64,000 nucleotides of DNA from Bacteroidales bacterium (GCA_024402115.1 JAKSJQ010000005.1:1-64000); one strand, 5' to 3'. Numbered from the stretch's first letter, positions 35,774 through 44,743 are shown. The notes: generated by a model from the sequence alone, not told the origin. Program-made: numbers and translations.

Positions 35774-37642
35774 ATGGCAAACACAGGCAAAATCGGAGTA
35801 ACCACCGAGAACATATTCCCGGTGATCAAACAGTTCCTCTATTCAGACCATGAGATATTCCTCAGGGAGCTCGTGGCAAATGCGGTTGACGCAGACCAGA
35901 AGATGAAGGCGCTCGCACTCAGCGGCGACTTCACCCATGAGCTCGGAGACGTGAAGGTGCGCATCGAGCTCGACGAGGCGGCAAGAACCCTCAAGATCAT
36001 CGACAACGGTATCGGTATGACCGAGGAGGAGGTCGACAAGTACATCAACCAGATCGCGTTCTCAAGCGCCGGTGAGTTCCTCGAGAAGTACAAGGACCAG
36101 CTCGGCAGCATAATCGGACACTTCGGACTCGGCTTCTACTCGGCGTTCATGGTCGCAAAGCAGGTGACCATCGATACCCTCTCATGGAAGGACGGAGCAA
36201 AGGCGGTCCGCTGGACCTGCGACGGCAGCCCTGAATACACCATGGAGGAGTCAGACAAGACCGACCGCGGTACCTGCATCACCCTCCACATCGCTGACGA
36301 CGAGGCAGAGTATGCGACCAAGAGCCGCATCCAGGGCCTTCTCGACAAGTACTGCAAGTTCATGCCAGTTCCTGTCGTGTTCGGCAAGGAGCAGGAGTGG
36401 AAGGACGGCAAGTACGTCGACACCGACAAGGACAATGTGATCAACAAGGTCGAGCCGCTCTGGGCAAAGACACCGTCCGATCTCAAGGACGAGGACTATG
36501 ACAAGTTTTACAAGGCCCTCTACCCTATGGCTGATGATCCTCTCTTCCACATCCACCTCAACGTTGACTATCCGTTCAACCTCACCGGAATCCTCTACTT
36601 CCCGAAGATCAAGAACCAGGTCGAGGTGCAGAAGAACAAGATCCAGCTTTACTGCAACCAGATGTTCGTGACCGACAGCGTCGACAACATCGTTCCTGAC
36701 TTCCTCACCCTCCTCCACGGTGTGATCGATTCTCCGGACATCCCTCTCAACGTGTCCCGCAGCTACCTGCAGAGCGACTCAAACGTCAAGAAAATCTCCG
36801 GCTACATCACCAAGAAGGTTGCCGACCGTCTCGAGGAGATCTTCCGCAACGAGCGCGCAGCCCTCGAGGAGAAGTGGGACAACCTCAAGCTCTTCATCGA
36901 GTACGGAATGCTCAGCGACGAGAAGTTCTGCGACCGCGCCATGAAGTTCTGCCTCCTCAAGAACACCGAGGACAAGTACTATGCGATCGAGGATTACAAG
37001 ACCGCCATCACCGGCAGCCAGACCGACAAGGACGGCAAGACCGTGTTCCTCTATGCGACCGACAAGGATGCCCAGTACTCGTTCATTGAGGCTGCGAAGA
37101 ACAAGGGATACGACGTGCTCCTGATGGACTGTCAGCTCGATTCGCACTTCGTGAACCTTCTCGAGATGAAGATCGAGAACAGCAGGTTCGCACGTGTGGA
37201 TTCGGACTCTGTCGACAACCTCATCCCTAAGGAGGACAAGGTGAAGCCTCAGCTCTCCGAGGAGGATCAGAAGGCTCTCGAAGAGTCAGTAAAGGCTGTG
37301 CTCCCTGCAGGCAACGAGTATCTCGTGCAGGCTGACAACCTCGGCGCAGATGCTGCACCGCTTCTCATCACCCAGAGCGAGTTCATGCGCCGCTACCGTG
37401 AGATGAGCGCACTCGGCGGTGGAATGAACTTCTACGGCGAAATGCCGAACGCATACGTCATCACCGTGAACATGGAGAATCCAGTCGTTGCCAGGATCAT
37501 GGCCGACAAGACCTCCGACGAGAGCAAGGGTCTCCTCAAGCAGGTGGCAGACCTCGCACTCCTCGCAAACGGCATGCTCAAGGGCAAGGAGCTCGCTGAC
37601 TTCATATCTCGCAGCGCAGACATCCTTGCAAAGAATATTTAA
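35774..37642 (+). CDS. htpG: Hsp90-family molecular chaperone HtpG
   Basis: A 622-residue cytoplasmic ATP-dependent chaperone. The N-terminal GHKL ATPase domain (about 1-200) has RELVANAVDADQKM, DNGIGMT and GHFGLGFYSAFMV, the ATP-binding motifs. A middle domain carries the catalytic arginine region (DIPLNVSRSYLQSD), and a shorter C-terminal dimerisation domain follows. The Val-Asp-Ala variant of the NASDA motif is usual for Bacteroidota, and at 622 residues it is somewhat short for that phylum. No TAnnTTTG box was found upstream; the palindrome and leader hairpin are the only candidates for regulation. A terminator follows at 37670. Confidence 0.95.
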   Translation: MANTGKIGVTTENIFPVIKQFLYSDHEIFLRELVANAVDADQKMKALALSGDFTHELGDVKVRIELDEAARTLKIIDNGIGMTEEEVDKYINQIAFSSAGEFLEKYKDQLGSIIGHFGLGFYSAFMVAKQVTIDTLSWKDGAKAVRWTCDGSPEYTMEESDKTDRGTCITLHIADDEAEYATKSRIQGLLDKYCKFMPVPVVFGKEQEWKDGKYVDTDKDNVINKVEPLWAKTPSDLKDEDYDKFYKALYPMADDPLFHIHLNVDYPFNLTGILYFPKIKNQVEVQKNKIQLYCNQMFVTDSVDNIVPDFLTLLHGVIDSPDIPLNVSRSYLQSDSNVKKISGYITKKVADRLEEIFRNERAALEEKWDNLKLFIEYGMLSDEKFCDRAMKFCLLKNTEDKYYAIEDYKTAITGSQTDKDGKTVFLYATDKDAQYSFIEAAKNKGYDVLLMDCQLDSHFVNLLEMKIENSRFARVDSDSVDNLIPKEDKVKPQLSEEDQKALEESVKAVLPAGNEYLVQADNLGADAAPLLITQSEFMRRYREMSALGGGMNFYGEMPNAYVITVNMENPVVARIMADKTSDESKGLLKQVADLALLANGMLKGKELADFISRSADILAKNI

Positions 37643-37669
37643 TTGTCTAAGCGTGAATCTTTAGACAGG

Positions 37670-37712
37670 GATGGCCTCGTAAAGTCCTCGTGACTTTCGG
37701 GGCCATCTTTAT
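37670..37712 (+). terminator. terminator of htpG
   Basis: Arms GATGGCC (37670-37676) and GGCCATC (37701-37707) enclose a second stem AAAGTC/GACTTT and precede a T-rich stretch. A smaller hairpin, TGTCTAA/TTAGACA, lies just before it at 37644-37666. Confidence 0.75.
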
Positions 37713-37789
37713 TTCTCTCCAGCCCCCAGCCTTTCCTGCAGCTCTGTTCTTCGTCAGGAGTATGTCTGGCGGAGACAGGCGAAAATGTG

Positions 37790-37797
37790 TATCTTTG
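37790..37797 (+). promoter_or_regulatory. -7 box four bases before the ATG of the 101-residue gene
   Basis: TATCTTTG matches TAnnTTTG. Only GAAC separates it from the ATG at 37802, so the mRNA is predicted to lack a leader. Confidence 0.55.
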
Positions 37798-37801
37798 GAA
37801 C

Positions 37802-38107
37802 ATGTACCCTAAATTCATAATAGCAGGAGACGCGAGGACCGGCGAAGGCTGCCTCAGGATGGGCATGGTCATAAACCACAAAGACCTACGCATCGGATAC
37901 GAGAAGATCTGGGGCGGCGGCTGGTGGTCCCGTAATGATGAAACACGCACGATCACCTTGTACGGGTCGTCGGGTGACTTCGGATACCCGGACTTCAGCC
38001 ATTGGAAGATCGCCGACCGCCAGCTCCGCGACTATGTCTTCATCTACGCCTCCAGCCCGTCCGGCGCCGGCAAGATGCTCGACACCTCCGGCATCCGCTG
38101 GATATAG
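37802..38107 (+). CDS. small conserved protein, unknown function
   Basis: A 101-residue soluble protein starting MYPKFIIAG. It has a GGGWW motif, an ITLYGSSGDFG stretch and a predicted strand-rich fold. I have the impression of similar short proteins with GGGWW and LYG-S-DFG phrases in Bacteroides genomes, but no function is known to me. The ATG at 37802 is preferred over one at 37787 because the latter lies upstream of the -7 box. It stands alone, followed by a repeat-rich gap. Confidence 0.65.
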   Translation: MYPKFIIAGDARTGEGCLRMGMVINHKDLRIGYEKIWGGGWWSRNDETRTITLYGSSGDFGYPDFSHWKIADRQLRDYVFIYASSPSGAGKMLDTSGIRWI

Positions 38108-38110
38108 AAT

Positions 38111-38238
38111 CTCCTATCTCGTGGCCTTTTCGCTGAAAACATCCCTAGATAGGATGCATTTCTGCGTTTTTGCCTTGTTTCCCTCCTATCTCATGGCATT
38201 TTCGCGAAAAACATCCCTAGATAGAACACACATCTGCG
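38111..38238. repeat. repeat pair C, 56 bp with 72-bp period
   Basis: Copies at 38111-38166 and 38183-38238 align without gaps. Each starts CTCCTATCTC and holds CATCCCTAGATAG, with CCTATCT and AGATAGG as inverted ends in copy 1. Copy 2 has a perfect inner palindrome TTTTCGCGAAAA. Confidence 0.8.
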
Positions 38239-38311
38239 GCACGGAAAGCAGGCAAAATGCATTTGCCCGGACTAGGGCCGGCGAGCGGAGCGCAGCCGAT
38301 CTTCATTTTGC

Positions 38312-38428
38312 CGCTCCCGTGCCGGCATCCTTGCCGCAGAAGTAAGATGGGCGGTGTCGGCTTTGTTGCTGGCGTGGTTATAGCATCCGCTATCGCTCCC
38401 GTGCCGGCATCCTCACGGCAGAAGGAAG
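38312..38428. repeat. repeat pair D, 35 bp with 82-bp period
   Basis: Copies at 38312-38346 and 38394-38428 share CGCTCCCGTGCCGGCATCCT exactly, then GCAGAAG with few differences. Copy 2 can fold through TGCCG and CGGCA. Confidence 0.8.
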
Positions 38429-38500
38429 GATTACGGTGTCGACATCGACGGCTGCCTGTGAGAGTGAGGACGAGATCCGGCACAGCGGCACTATGTACGT

Positions 38501-38616
38501 GTGCCGCGAACTCAAAAAATCGCTTGATTTTTGTAGTTCGTGACGCCTTTTTCGCTGTTTTGGGCCTTTTTCGTGCCGCGAACTCAACTTTTCAGCATTT
38601 TTTTGTACTTCGCGCC
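38501..38616. repeat. repeat pair E, 72-bp period, hairpins
   Basis: Copies at 38501 and 38573 begin with identical GTGCCGCGAACTCAA. The first forms a near-perfect hairpin between CGAACTCAAAAAATC and GATTTTTGTAGTTCG. The second forms a weaker one ending ACTTCGCG. Confidence 0.75.
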
Positions 38617-38692
38617 AGACCAAAGCAACGCTCATGCTCCATCCCTATTGTCGCTCTTGCCAAAGTCCTTTTGTTTTGGTCATAAATGACTA

Positions 38693-38723
38693 TTGCGTAT
38701 GATGGTTATTCGCCGTACAATTG
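38693..38723 (+). promoter_or_regulatory. promoter of the acyltransferase gene
   Basis: TTG at 38693-38695 and TACAATTG at 38716-38723 are 20 bp apart; the -7 box differs from TAnnTTTG at one position. It ends 35 nt before the ATG at 38759. Confidence 0.5.
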
Positions 38724-38758
38724 CAAACTTAAATCACATATCCCTCCAACGAAAGATT

Positions 38759-39907
38759 ATGAAAGCAAGTTCTTATCTCGAATCCAAGCCACGCTACGAG
38801 ATTCTTGACGGCCTCAGGGGAGTAGCGGCCCTGGGAGTCGTTATGTTCCATATGATGGAGTGCTATCCCTCCGAAATATCCCGTTGGGTGATGCCACATG
38901 GCTTCATGTCCGTAGATTTCTTTTTCGCACTGAGCGGACTGGTGCTCGGATATGCGTACGATGACCGCTGGGACAGGATGAGCACATGGGACTTCTTCAA
39001 GCGCCGCCTCACCCGACTTCAGCCTATGGCCATAATGGGCGTGATCATTGGCATATGCTTCTTCTACTATACAGGTGGCCCTACCTTCAATGCCGTTGAT
39101 TCGGCTCCTTGGTACAAGTTGCTTCTCGAGGCATTGCTCCTTATTTTCATGATACCGCTGCCAAAGTCGATGGACATCCGTGGGTGGGGCGAACTTACAA
39201 GTATCAATGGACCTATCTGGACGCTCATCTACGAATACGTGGCGAATATATTCTATGCCTTGTTCCTGCGTAGGACTGGAAAGCTCGTTCTTGGTATAAT
39301 CGTGGCTTTCTGCGCACTCATGTCCGCGGACCTCTGCCTGCAGCTCAATCTCTGGGGCAACCTCGTCGACCCGGACTTCCAGTATACGATAAACGGCGGA
39401 TTCATCTGCGACCCTGAACATATCTACCGCGCGATGGTCCGTCTGATGTTCCCATTCACCATGGGCCTTCTTCTCTCACGCATCGGACATTTCATTTCAG
39501 TGAAGAGGGGGTTCCTCATTGCCTCATTGTTGATAATTGCGATGGTAGCCACCCCTATGCTCACCGACATGGGTCAGTTGTATGAAGGCATATACGAGCT
39601 CTGCTGCATCCTTCTCCTCTTCCCTGTCATCCTCTCCATCGGTGCTGGCAGCAAGCTCCATGGCGAGCGCGCAACCAGGATATGTACCTTCGTCGGCCAG
39701 CTGTCATTCCCGCTGTACATCACGCACTATCCGATTCTGTACATGCACATGAGCTGGGCGGAGAAACACATGGACGCACCGGTCGGCACGCATGTGTTCG
39801 TAGGAATCTGCACCTTCATCATGGTCGTAGGCGTCGCATGGGCATGTCTCAAGCTCTATGACATACCTGTCCGCAACTGGCTTAAGGAGCACTGGCTGAA
39901 GAAATAA
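38759..39907 (+). CDS. acyltransferase family 3 membrane protein
   Basis: The 382-residue product starts at the ATG at 38759 (MKASSYLESKPRYEILDGLRG), which fits the family; an upstream start at 38693 would lie in the promoter. About ten membrane helices are visible. The family signature LDGLRGVAALGVVMFHMME, with the essential histidine, is at residues 16-35, and VDFFFALSGLVLGYAY follows. Members move acetyl or other acyl groups onto surface glycans, lipids or peptidoglycan. No glycan synthesis genes are adjacent, so the acceptor is unknown. It converges on the LuxR-type gene with a 41-nt gap. Confidence 0.9.
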   Translation: MKASSYLESKPRYEILDGLRGVAALGVVMFHMMECYPSEISRWVMPHGFMSVDFFFALSGLVLGYAYDDRWDRMSTWDFFKRRLTRLQPMAIMGVIIGICFFYYTGGPTFNAVDSAPWYKLLLEALLLIFMIPLPKSMDIRGWGELTSINGPIWTLIYEYVANIFYALFLRRTGKLVLGIIVAFCALMSADLCLQLNLWGNLVDPDFQYTINGGFICDPEHIYRAMVRLMFPFTMGLLLSRIGHFISVKRGFLIASLLIIAMVATPMLTDMGQLYEGIYELCCILLLFPVILSIGAGSKLHGERATRICTFVGQLSFPLYITHYPILYMHMSWAEKHMDAPVGTHVFVGICTFIMVVGVAWACLKLYDIPVRNWLKEHWLKK

Positions 39908-39948
39908 CGGCGTCTGGGATTGGAGAATGGCGCAGTCTGAGAATCGCC

Positions 39949-40704
39949 TTACAGAATGCCCATGATGCGTGCAACCTTGCAGGCTTCGATTGCATGGTCG
40001 ACATTCAGCTTGGCGAGTATATTCTGGCGATGGCGGTTCACCGTATTGATACTGATCGACAGCTCATCAGCTATCTCCTTTGAAAGCATGCATTGATCGA
40101 TGAGTCGCAGCACCTCACGCTCACGCATTGAAAGGACATTCTCGAAATCTTTGTTTGAAAGCACACGTGTCACTCCGGTACGTGTGTTTATTATTTTTGC
40201 TTGATGCTGCTCATCTCTTGACAATGTATAGACACATGCCATGAGCCGCAGGCTGCCATTCGACGAAGCCGCCATCGGAAACATCCTGTGCTCTACAACC
40301 CTGTTCTTTCCCTCCTTGTCGCGGATTCTCAGGAAGTCGCTCAGATAGAAATCACGGCGGTGTGTGATATCGAGTGGCCTCAGCATATGTATGAATGCAA
40401 CCTCGTCAGCATGGCGTTTCGCCAGGTCGTCCGCATCAGCTCTGTCGAAGATGAAACTCTCGTATAGCGATGGAATGATGTCAAGGCGTTCCTCTGCTGT
40501 CAGTCCCAATTCATCAGCGAGCCCTCCGAAATAGCAATAGCTGCAGTTCAGTTTGTTGTCGCCCATTGAGACAATTGCATTCTCCGTGAGAGCATAGGTC
40601 CTTACAAGTGACCTGCACTCTGCTATGAGCTTTTCATCGTTACCGTCGTCTGTGAAATGCTGCGACAGGTACATGCTGTTAATCTTTTCGAAATCTTTGT
40701 CCAT
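39949..40704 (-). CDS. LuxR-type helix-turn-helix regulator
   Basis: The product from the ATG at 40704 is 251 residues. The C-terminal 60 residues are a GerE/LuxR DNA-binding domain (LSMREREVLRLIDQCMLSKE, then SINTVNRHRQNILAKL). The N-terminal 180 residues hold a PAS-like or unknown sensory domain with a CSYCYFGG stretch. No receiver aspartate signature is evident, so it is not a plain response regulator. A second ATG at 40746 lies three bases after a -7 box (40750-40757) and would add 14 residues on a leaderless mRNA; I cannot decide between them. Function is unknown. Confidence 0.82.
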   Translation of the reverse strand: MDKDFEKINSMYLSQHFTDDGNDEKLIAECRSLVRTYALTENAIVSMGDNKLNCSYCYFGGLADELGLTAEERLDIIPSLYESFIFDRADADDLAKRHADEVAFIHMLRPLDITHRRDFYLSDFLRIRDKEGKNRVVEHRMFPMAASSNGSLRLMACVYTLSRDEQHQAKIINTRTGVTRVLSNKDFENVLSMREREVLRLIDQCMLSKEIADELSISINTVNRHRQNILAKLNVDHAIEACKVARIMGIL

Positions 40705-40749
40705 AATCCTGAAAGACCATAGCCTATTGCCGGCTTCGAATATCATATG

Positions 40750-40757
40750 CAAATATA
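40750..40757 (-). promoter_or_regulatory. -7 box of the LuxR-type gene
   Basis: TATATTTG on the minus strand. It is 3 nt from the ATG at 40746 and 45 nt from the ATG at 40704. No spaced TTG was found. Confidence 0.5.
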
Positions 40758-40818
40758 CTTTGTTTTTGAAAGTTTGCGGTGTGATATTGAGGTGCTGGGA
40801 TCCTGACTCCTGGCGGAG

Positions 40819-40850
40819 TTGGACGGCACTGAAGAAAATGCTTATATTTG
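40819..40850 (+). promoter_or_regulatory. promoter of the M20 dipeptidase gene (TTG-N21-TATATTTG)
   Basis: TTG at 40819-40821 and TATATTTG at 40843-40850 have 21 bp between them. The box ends 30 nt before the ATG at 40881. Confidence 0.7.
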
Positions 40851-40880
40851 TATGATGACATTATCGACAATAACCAGCAT

Positions 40881-42227
40881 ATGAAAGAATACATAGCACA
40901 GAACAGGGAAAGATTCTTCGAGGAACTCTTCTCGCTCCTGAGGATACCGTCGGTGAGCTCGCAGCCAGACCACAAGGACGACATGCAGACATGTGCCGAA
41001 AGGCTCGTGGAACTGCTCCTCGAGGCGGGTGCAGACTCGGCCGCCGTCTACCCTACCAAGGGCCACCCGGTGGTCTTCGGACGCAAGGATGTGCCTGGGG
41101 CAGAAGGAACCGTGCTCGTGTATGGACACTATGACGTGCAGCCGGTGGACCCAATCGAACTCTGGAAATCCGACCCCTTCGAGCCCGAAATCCGCGACGG
41201 AGCCATCTATGGACGCGGTGCGAACGATGACAAGGGCCAGCTTTTCATGCACCTCAAGGCCTTCGAGTACATGCTCCGCAGCGGCAAGCTTCGCCACAAT
41301 GTGAAGTTCATCTTCGAAGGCGAGGAGGAAATCGGCAGCGGCTCGCTCGCAGAATGGGTTTCCGACCATAAGGACCTTCTCGCAGCGGACGTCATCCTCG
41401 TCTCAGACACCACCATGATCTCGGAAGAAGTGCCGTCGATCAACGTCGGCATGCGCGGACTCTCGTACATCGAGATCGATGTGACCGGACCGAACAAGGA
41501 CCTCCATTCGGGCCATTACGGCGGTGCGATCGCGAACCCAATCAACGTGCTCTGCGAGATGGTGGCATCGCTCCATGATGAGAATGGGAAGATCACCATC
41601 CCCGGCTTCTACGACAAGGTCGTCGAACTTTCGAGGGAGGACAGGGACATGCTCGCGCGTGCACCGTTCGACATGAAGGAATACAAGGACTTCCTCGACA
41701 TCGACGAAGTCTGCGGAGAGGACGGCTACACCACCCTGGAGAGGGTCGGCATACGTCCGTGCCTCGACGTGAACGGCATCTGGGGCGGCTACACCGGCAC
41801 CGGAGCGAAGACCGTGCTCCCATCGAGCGCCCATGCGAAGATATCGATGCGCCTTGTGCCGAACCAGGACAGCGCCGAGATCACCGAACTCATCTGCAAG
41901 CATCTGCGCAACATAGCGCCTGCGACCGTGAAGGTGGACGTGCGCCCATGCCACGGAGGAAACGGCTTCCTCATCCCGCTCTCGTCACCGGCATTCAAAG
42001 CCGCATCACGCGCAATGACCGAGGTGTATGGAATCGAGCCCGTGCCGAGCCGTGGAGGTGGATCCATCCCTGTGCTCGCGGACATGCAGAGGATACTCGG
42101 AATCGACCCGCTCCTGATGGGTTTCGGCCTAGAGAGGGACACCATCCACTCCCCTAACGAAAGCTACCTCCTCAAGCAGCTCTTCGCCGGAATGGAATCG
42201 ATCGCGCTCTTCTATCAGTATCTATAA
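40881..42227 (+). CDS. M20 family dipeptidase
   Basis: A 448-residue cytoplasmic metallopeptidase. I chose the ATG at 40881 (MKEYIAQNRERFFEELFSLL) because the -7 box is upstream of it and 40848 overlaps that box. Di-zinc ligands and catalytic residues are visible: VYGHYDVQP, GRGANDDKGQ, FEGEEEIGSGS with the general-base glutamate, and a late SPNE histidine-serine region. A lid domain occupies the middle (about 190-300). The family cleaves dipeptides and some longer peptides, feeding amino-acid use. The next small ORF overlaps this stop codon by one base. Confidence 0.92.
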   Translation: MKEYIAQNRERFFEELFSLLRIPSVSSQPDHKDDMQTCAERLVELLLEAGADSAAVYPTKGHPVVFGRKDVPGAEGTVLVYGHYDVQPVDPIELWKSDPFEPEIRDGAIYGRGANDDKGQLFMHLKAFEYMLRSGKLRHNVKFIFEGEEEIGSGSLAEWVSDHKDLLAADVILVSDTTMISEEVPSINVGMRGLSYIEIDVTGPNKDLHSGHYGGAIANPINVLCEMVASLHDENGKITIPGFYDKVVELSREDRDMLARAPFDMKEYKDFLDIDEVCGEDGYTTLERVGIRPCLDVNGIWGGYTGTGAKTVLPSSAHAKISMRLVPNQDSAEITELICKHLRNIAPATVKVDVRPCHGGNGFLIPLSSPAFKAASRAMTEVYGIEPVPSRGGGSIPVLADMQRILGIDPLLMGFGLERDTIHSPNESYLLKQLFAGMESIALFYQYL

Positions 42228-42436
42228 TGCCCGGACCTTGGGCGGAAACAACCGGAAACCATAGCGAAATGGAAGACGACAACAAGACTCCAGGGCTCTT
42301 CGACGGCATTTACCAGGACCCGGTCAGGGCATACCAGGAGCACCTCTTCGGCATGCCGTTCGACGGCAACTTCGTCCGCTATGACCTTGAACAGCAATTC
42401 TTCGGATACGATATTTTTGACAAGAAAGATAAATAA
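42227..42436 (+). CDS. small ORF of unknown function between dipeptidase and GH51 genes
   Basis: A frame of 69 residues whose ATG shares a base with the M20 stop codon (TAATG), a sign of translational coupling. An inner ATG at 42269 gives a 55-residue product starting MEDDNKTPGLF. The sequence is acidic and aromatic-rich (RYDLEQQFFGYDIFDKKDK), and looks more like protein than a chance frame, but it has no known domain. It ends 16 nt before the GH51 gene, so it may be co-transcribed with both neighbours. Confidence 0.45.
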   Translation: MPGPWAETTGNHSEMEDDNKTPGLFDGIYQDPVRAYQEHLFGMPFDGNFVRYDLEQQFFGYDIFDKKDK

Positions 42437-42452
42437 CCAAAATAACCAAGAA

Positions 42453-44540
42453 ATGAAAAAGAACCTGATCAGAATGGCCTGCATGGCTGCTGTCGCTGGT
42501 GCGGCACTCAGCTTCGTGCAGGTCGACGCAGCGGCACAGACCGCAAAGAAGCCTGCATACAAGGCTCCTAAGGGTGGCAAGACCATCAGCGACCAGATCC
42601 TCGGAACATTCTTCGAGGACCTCAGCTATGCGGCTGACGGCGGTCTCAACGCACAGCTCGTGCAGAACGGATCGTTCGAGTACAACCTCACCGAGCAGCC
42701 GGGATGGGGCGCAGGAACAGCATGGCGCTTCTCCGCACTCGGCCACAGCACCGGATATGTGAGCCAGCGCAACGACAACCCTCTCAATGAGAACAATGCG
42801 AACTACATGCGCATCACTGCAGAGCGCGTTGGTCGCTACCTCGATGGGCAGGAGCGCCATGATCATGACCATGGACAGCAGGCACGCAACCAGGACGGTT
42901 CGATCGCTGCCGCCGGCTTCATGCGCGACACCCGCGTCGGTGTGGGTATCATCAACTCCGGCTTCGACGGAATGGTCGTGAAGGCCGGTGAGAACTACGA
43001 TTTCTCAGCATTCATGAGGATGCCGGACGGAAAGGCGAAGACCATCAAGGTTTGGCTCACCGCAGGCCGCACCGTGCTCGCAGAGCAGACCATCAAGGCA
43101 AATGCGAAGGACTGGACCAAGTATAAGGTCATCCTCACTCCGAGCGCAGATGCAGCGAATGCCTCCCTCATGGTCGCTACCCAGGACACCGGATGCTTCG
43201 ACCTCGACGCTGTTTCCCTCATCCCTGAGGACACCTTCATGGGCCATGGCCTCCGCAAGGACCTCGCACAGGCAATCGCAGACATGCACCCTAAGTTCGT
43301 GCGCTTCCCTGGCGGATGCGTCGTTCATGGCGGTGGAGACGGAATGTGGGCTACATACCGCTGGAAGACCTCTATCGGTCCGAAGGAGGAGCGCGTGCAG
43401 CTCAAGAACTCATGGGGCTACCACCAGAGCCGTGAGGTAGGTTACTACGAGTACTTCCAGTTCTGCGAGGACATCAACGCAAAGCCTCTCCCTATCCTCC
43501 CTTCAGGTACCAGCTGCCAGGGCGCAGGCGGATCATGGGGTCTCCCAGGCTTCGCACAGATGCCTGTCCCAATGGACGAGATGGACGAGTGGGTTGACGA
43601 AGTTCTCGACCTCATCGAGTGGGCAAATGGTGACGTCAACACCGTCTGGGGTGCAAAGCGCGCTGCCCAGGGCCACCCAGAGCCATTCGGACTCGAGATG
43701 GTCGGAATCGGAAACGAGGAGTACATCACCCCTGAATTCGAGGAGCGCTTCAAATACATCTACGACAGGGTTACCGCAGCTCATCCTGAGATCACCATCG
43801 TCGGAACCGCAGGTGTGAACTCACATCCTTCGAACCACGAGGACTATGTCAACGGATGGGCCTTCGCAGAGAAGATCGGCGTTCCAATCCTCGACGAGCA
43901 CTACTACGAGCAGAAGGAGTACTTCCTTACCACCCGTCAGTACGACTCATACCCACGCGACCGCAAGACCAAGGTCTACCTCGGTGAGTATGCAGCAAAG
44001 GACAACACCGTCCTCGACGCCCTTGCCGAGGCACTCTACCTCTGCCATGTCGAGCGCAACGGAGACGTTGTCGTGATGAGCAGCTATGCACCTCTCATGA
44101 GCAACATGAACCATTCTAACTGGCTTCCTGTGCTCATTCTCTTCAACAACGACCATGTGGCTCTCACCGCTAACTACTATGTTCAGCAGATGTTCGGTGA
44201 GTCGGCTGGTACCAAGTTCTACGGAAACTGCGTGAAGATCGCCGGTGCCGACAACCTCCAGGAGCAGTCAGTCGTTCTCAACCCTGAGAAGCGCGAGCTC
44301 TACATCAAGGTCTGCAACGCCAGCGACCAGGCCAAGACAGCCGACATCAACCTCAGCATCTTCAGCGGTGTGAAGAAGGGCATGAAGGCTTCAGTGAAGA
44401 CCCTCAAGGGCCAGCCTACCGATCGCAATGACATCAACAGTCAGCCGATCGCTCCCGTTGTCAGCGACATCACCGTGGCTCCTAAGATGAGCTTCGAGGT
44501 CGAGCCTTACTCATTCTCGATGATCACTGTGAAGCTCTAA
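42453..44540 (+). CDS. GH51 alpha-L-arabinofuranosidase
   Basis: A 695-residue secreted enzyme with the start at 42453 (MKKNLIRMACMAAV) and a signal peptide ending DAAAQ (residue 29). The catalytic barrel has acid/base Glu422 in GIGNEEYI and nucleophile Glu512 in VYLGEYAA. Substrate phrases VRFPGGCVVHG and ELVQNGSFEY-like segments are typical of GH51. A carbohydrate-binding-like insert lies at about 155-260, preceded by an unusual histidine cluster (RHDHDHG). The C-terminal beta-sandwich ends FSMITVKL. It releases arabinose from arabinan or arabinoxylan fragments. It converges on galE with repeat B1 between. Confidence 0.92.
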   Translation: MKKNLIRMACMAAVAGAALSFVQVDAAAQTAKKPAYKAPKGGKTISDQILGTFFEDLSYAADGGLNAQLVQNGSFEYNLTEQPGWGAGTAWRFSALGHSTGYVSQRNDNPLNENNANYMRITAERVGRYLDGQERHDHDHGQQARNQDGSIAAAGFMRDTRVGVGIINSGFDGMVVKAGENYDFSAFMRMPDGKAKTIKVWLTAGRTVLAEQTIKANAKDWTKYKVILTPSADAANASLMVATQDTGCFDLDAVSLIPEDTFMGHGLRKDLAQAIADMHPKFVRFPGGCVVHGGGDGMWATYRWKTSIGPKEERVQLKNSWGYHQSREVGYYEYFQFCEDINAKPLPILPSGTSCQGAGGSWGLPGFAQMPVPMDEMDEWVDEVLDLIEWANGDVNTVWGAKRAAQGHPEPFGLEMVGIGNEEYITPEFEERFKYIYDRVTAAHPEITIVGTAGVNSHPSNHEDYVNGWAFAEKIGVPILDEHYYEQKEYFLTTRQYDSYPRDRKTKVYLGEYAAKDNTVLDALAEALYLCHVERNGDVVVMSSYAPLMSNMNHSNWLPVLILFNNDHVALTANYYVQQMFGESAGTKFYGNCVKIAGADNLQEQSVVLNPEKRELYIKVCNASDQAKTADINLSIFSGVKKGMKASVKTLKGQPTDRNDINSQPIAPVVSDITVAPKMSFEVEPYSFSMITVKL

Positions 44541-44547
44541 GATTTGG

Positions 44548-44605
44548 ATAGCGCCTTTTTGCCGCCGTGGGCGGAGTTTCTTGCCGTGGCGGATAAAGCG
44601 CTATG
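44548..44605 (+). other. long imperfect hairpin after the GH51 gene
   Basis: TAGCGCCTTT near 44548 and AAAGCGCTA near 44597-44605 pair at the ends of a GC-rich segment. It might help stop transcription or protect the 3' end; no T tract follows. Confidence 0.35.
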
Positions 44606-44626
44606 AATCAGATAGTTAAACAGAAT

Positions 44627-44697
44627 CGGGTAGTCAATTTTCGACTACCCGATTTTATTTATCTGATTATGTATCAGCTATTTAGCTGCCACGACAG
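44627..44697. repeat. dispersed repeat family B, copy 1 (bidirectional terminator hairpin)
   Basis: The hairpin has 12-bp arms AATCGGGTAGTC (44624-44635) and GACTACCCGATT (44643-44654), followed by TTATTT. The 71-bp element aligns without gaps to 46527-46597, with 51 of 71 positions matching by hand. It lies between the convergent GH51 and galE genes. Confidence 0.75.
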
Positions 44698-44743
44698 ATG
44701 TGGCGTCCTTGTTGCATCCTGAAAAAGTCTACCAAAGGACAGG

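Larger units (their letters stand above)
38108..38758. other. 650-nt gap made of paired, hairpin-forming repeats
   Basis: No convincing gene is present. Three different sequences each occur twice in the same direction (38111/38183, 38312/38394, 38501/38573), and inverted arms at 38238-38259 and 38304-38323 (GGCACGG and GGCAAAATG against CATTTTGCC and CCGTGCC) could form a large stem. The reading frame through 38257-38685 has no protein-like features. The last 60 bases hold the acyltransferase promoter. Confidence 0.7.

Noticed and set aside
38111..38616. CRISPR-like array
   Set aside because: Each repeated sequence occurs only twice, units differ from each other, and there are no cas genes or regular spacers.
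38257..38685. 142-residue frame in the repeat-rich gap
   Set aside because: Its translation follows the nucleotide repeats and is rich in Arg, Ser and Cys without a fold; the repeats explain the sequence better.
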